DNA of 38,681 nucleotides. It comes from a virus. Positions 38,493 to 38,681 of the stretch are shown in pieces. A program made the position numbers and the translations under genes. Numbering within the stretch: the stretch's first letter is position 1; the number at the start of each line of letters is the position of its first letter. The stretch spans positions 1-38,681 of IMG/VR virus record IMGVR_UViG_3300010054_000046; one strand, 5' to 3'. A model generated the notes under the pieces. That model searched no databases, was not told the DNA's origin, and was given only the letters and a program-made list of their open reading frames with translations.

Positions 38493-38537
38493 GTAAACAC
38501 TGGATAAATTGAACAAAAATATATTTATCTAGTGTGT

Positions 38538-38549
38538 ACAATTCGTTTT
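38538..38549 (-). repeat. Right phage end: inverted copy of the 12-bp end element
   Basis: ACAATTCGTTTT is the exact reverse complement of the left-end element AAAACGAATTGT. A second right-end copy at 22 bp inside is degenerate (7 of 12). The host ATG lies 17 bp beyond. Confidence 0.75.
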
Positions 38550-38566
38550 AATCCCCTTAAATTTAA

Positions 38567-38681
38567 ATGGGAATTGTAAGTGCAAAAGAAGTTGCCAGAG
38601 TGATGAATTTGGACAAATTCGGAGTTTTGGGAACCTCTATGGGATGGATAGTTCTTAAAACTACCAAGCTTTCGGTCATCA
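38567..38681 (+). CDS. 5' part of host lysophospholipid acyltransferase-like gene
   Basis: Starts ATG 38567 (MGIVSAKEVARVMNLDKFG) and runs off the right edge after 38 codons. The opening (VSAKEVA, then GVLGTSMGW) is like the N-terminus of PlsC-type acyltransferases in Flavobacteriia. The catalytic part lies outside the window. The phage end lies 17 bp upstream, so its native promoter has been displaced. Confidence 0.5.
   Translation, partial: MGIVSAKEVARVMNLDKFGVLGTSMGWIVLKTTKLSVI

Larger units (their letters stand above)
37999..38537. other. Noncoding right end with repeats and hairpins
   Basis: 540 bp without a credible gene; the longest open stretches lack starts or are under 20 codons. 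It holds two GGGG/CCCCC hairpins in related contexts (38071-38100 and 38141-38166, each preceded by CTTGTA), tandem TGTAACCCCAAT repeats (38177-38209), the palindrome ACTGATCAGT (38263-38272), a GCT-AAAAT/ATTTTAGC hairpin near 38309-38330 and two leftward terminators. It may hold transposase accessory sites, an enhancer or remnants of a lost gene. Confidence 0.5.
131..38550. mobile_element. Mu-like transposable prophage (complete)
   Basis: A full set of Mu-type genes lies between two inverted copies of a 12-bp element: repressor, Ner-like protein, DDE transposase, MuB ATPase, DUF3164, GemA-like protein, Mu-type head genes and a contractile tail. Host coding sequence lies on either side. No tyrosine or serine integrase is present, as expected for replicative transposition. 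Exact termini are uncertain by a few bases. The genome is inverted relative to the Mu map, with the c/A/B end at the right of the window. Confidence 0.9.

Noticed and set aside
1-38681. CRISPR array, tyrosine integrase, tRNA or rRNA genes
   Set aside because: None seen: no spaced identical repeats, no integrase catalytic motifs, no cloverleaf or rRNA-like sequence.

Overview
The window holds one complete Mu-like transposable prophage of about 38.4 kb. It is integrated in a short gap between two rightward host genes of a Bacteroidota bacterium, most likely a marine Flavobacteriaceae. Three things point to that host: promoters of the TTG-N19/20-TAnnTTTG type, few Shine-Dalgarno sequences, and Bacteroidetes-type tail and capsid families. 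The 3' end of an unidentified host gene occupies positions 2-100. The 5' end of a probable lysophospholipid acyltransferase gene starts at 38567. A 12-bp inverted repeat (132-143 and 38538-38549), with a second direct copy 22 bp inside the left end, marks the phage termini.

Relative to phage Mu the genome lies in reverse, so Mu's 'left' (c/ner/A/B) end is at the right of the window. From right to left it holds: about 540 bp of repeat-rich noncoding DNA; a LexA/CI-type self-cleaving repressor (+); a divergent promoter/operator region; and a leftward early operon. The early operon encodes a Ner/Cro-like protein, a MuA-like DDE transposase, a MuB-like ATPase, a RecA-fold ATPase, a DUF3164 protein, a GemA-like DUF1018 protein, a row of tiny Cys-rich and membrane proteins, a DUF2786 protein and a secreted TPR protein. 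It ends in a strong terminator at about 26608. A separate single-gene unit with its own promoter (26347-26547) encodes a small HTH protein, a candidate late regulator.

The head genes run rightward (19923-26365): TerS, TerL, a DUF1320 protein, a portal/MuF fusion ending in a nuclease-toxin-like domain, a gpG-like protein and a tail-terminator candidate. From the intergenic region at 19774-19922 a leftward late block runs to the left end. It holds prohead protease/scaffold, major capsid, M15 endolysin, unimolecular spanin, sheath, tube, tail assembly chaperone with a -1 frameshift, tape measure, and baseplate genes in Mu order (gpN, gp44, gp45, gp46). A lysis, fibre and secreted-protein block is then inserted before gp47, gp48 and the collar fibre.

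The left end, equivalent to the mom end of Mu, carries an accessory cassette: a ParB-tail-like mini-protein, an ABC ATPase whose frame runs into a GNAT domain through an A10 slippery tract, and a formyltransferase-like protein with the catalytic Asn replaced. Beside it is a rightward promoter that would produce a long, highly paired RNA of about 125 nt. This left end (cassette plus RNA) is the best candidate for an under-described system, probably DNA hypermodification. The toxin-like tail on the portal/MuF protein, the secreted metzincin protease, and the many tiny genes absent from size-filtered annotation also deserve attention.
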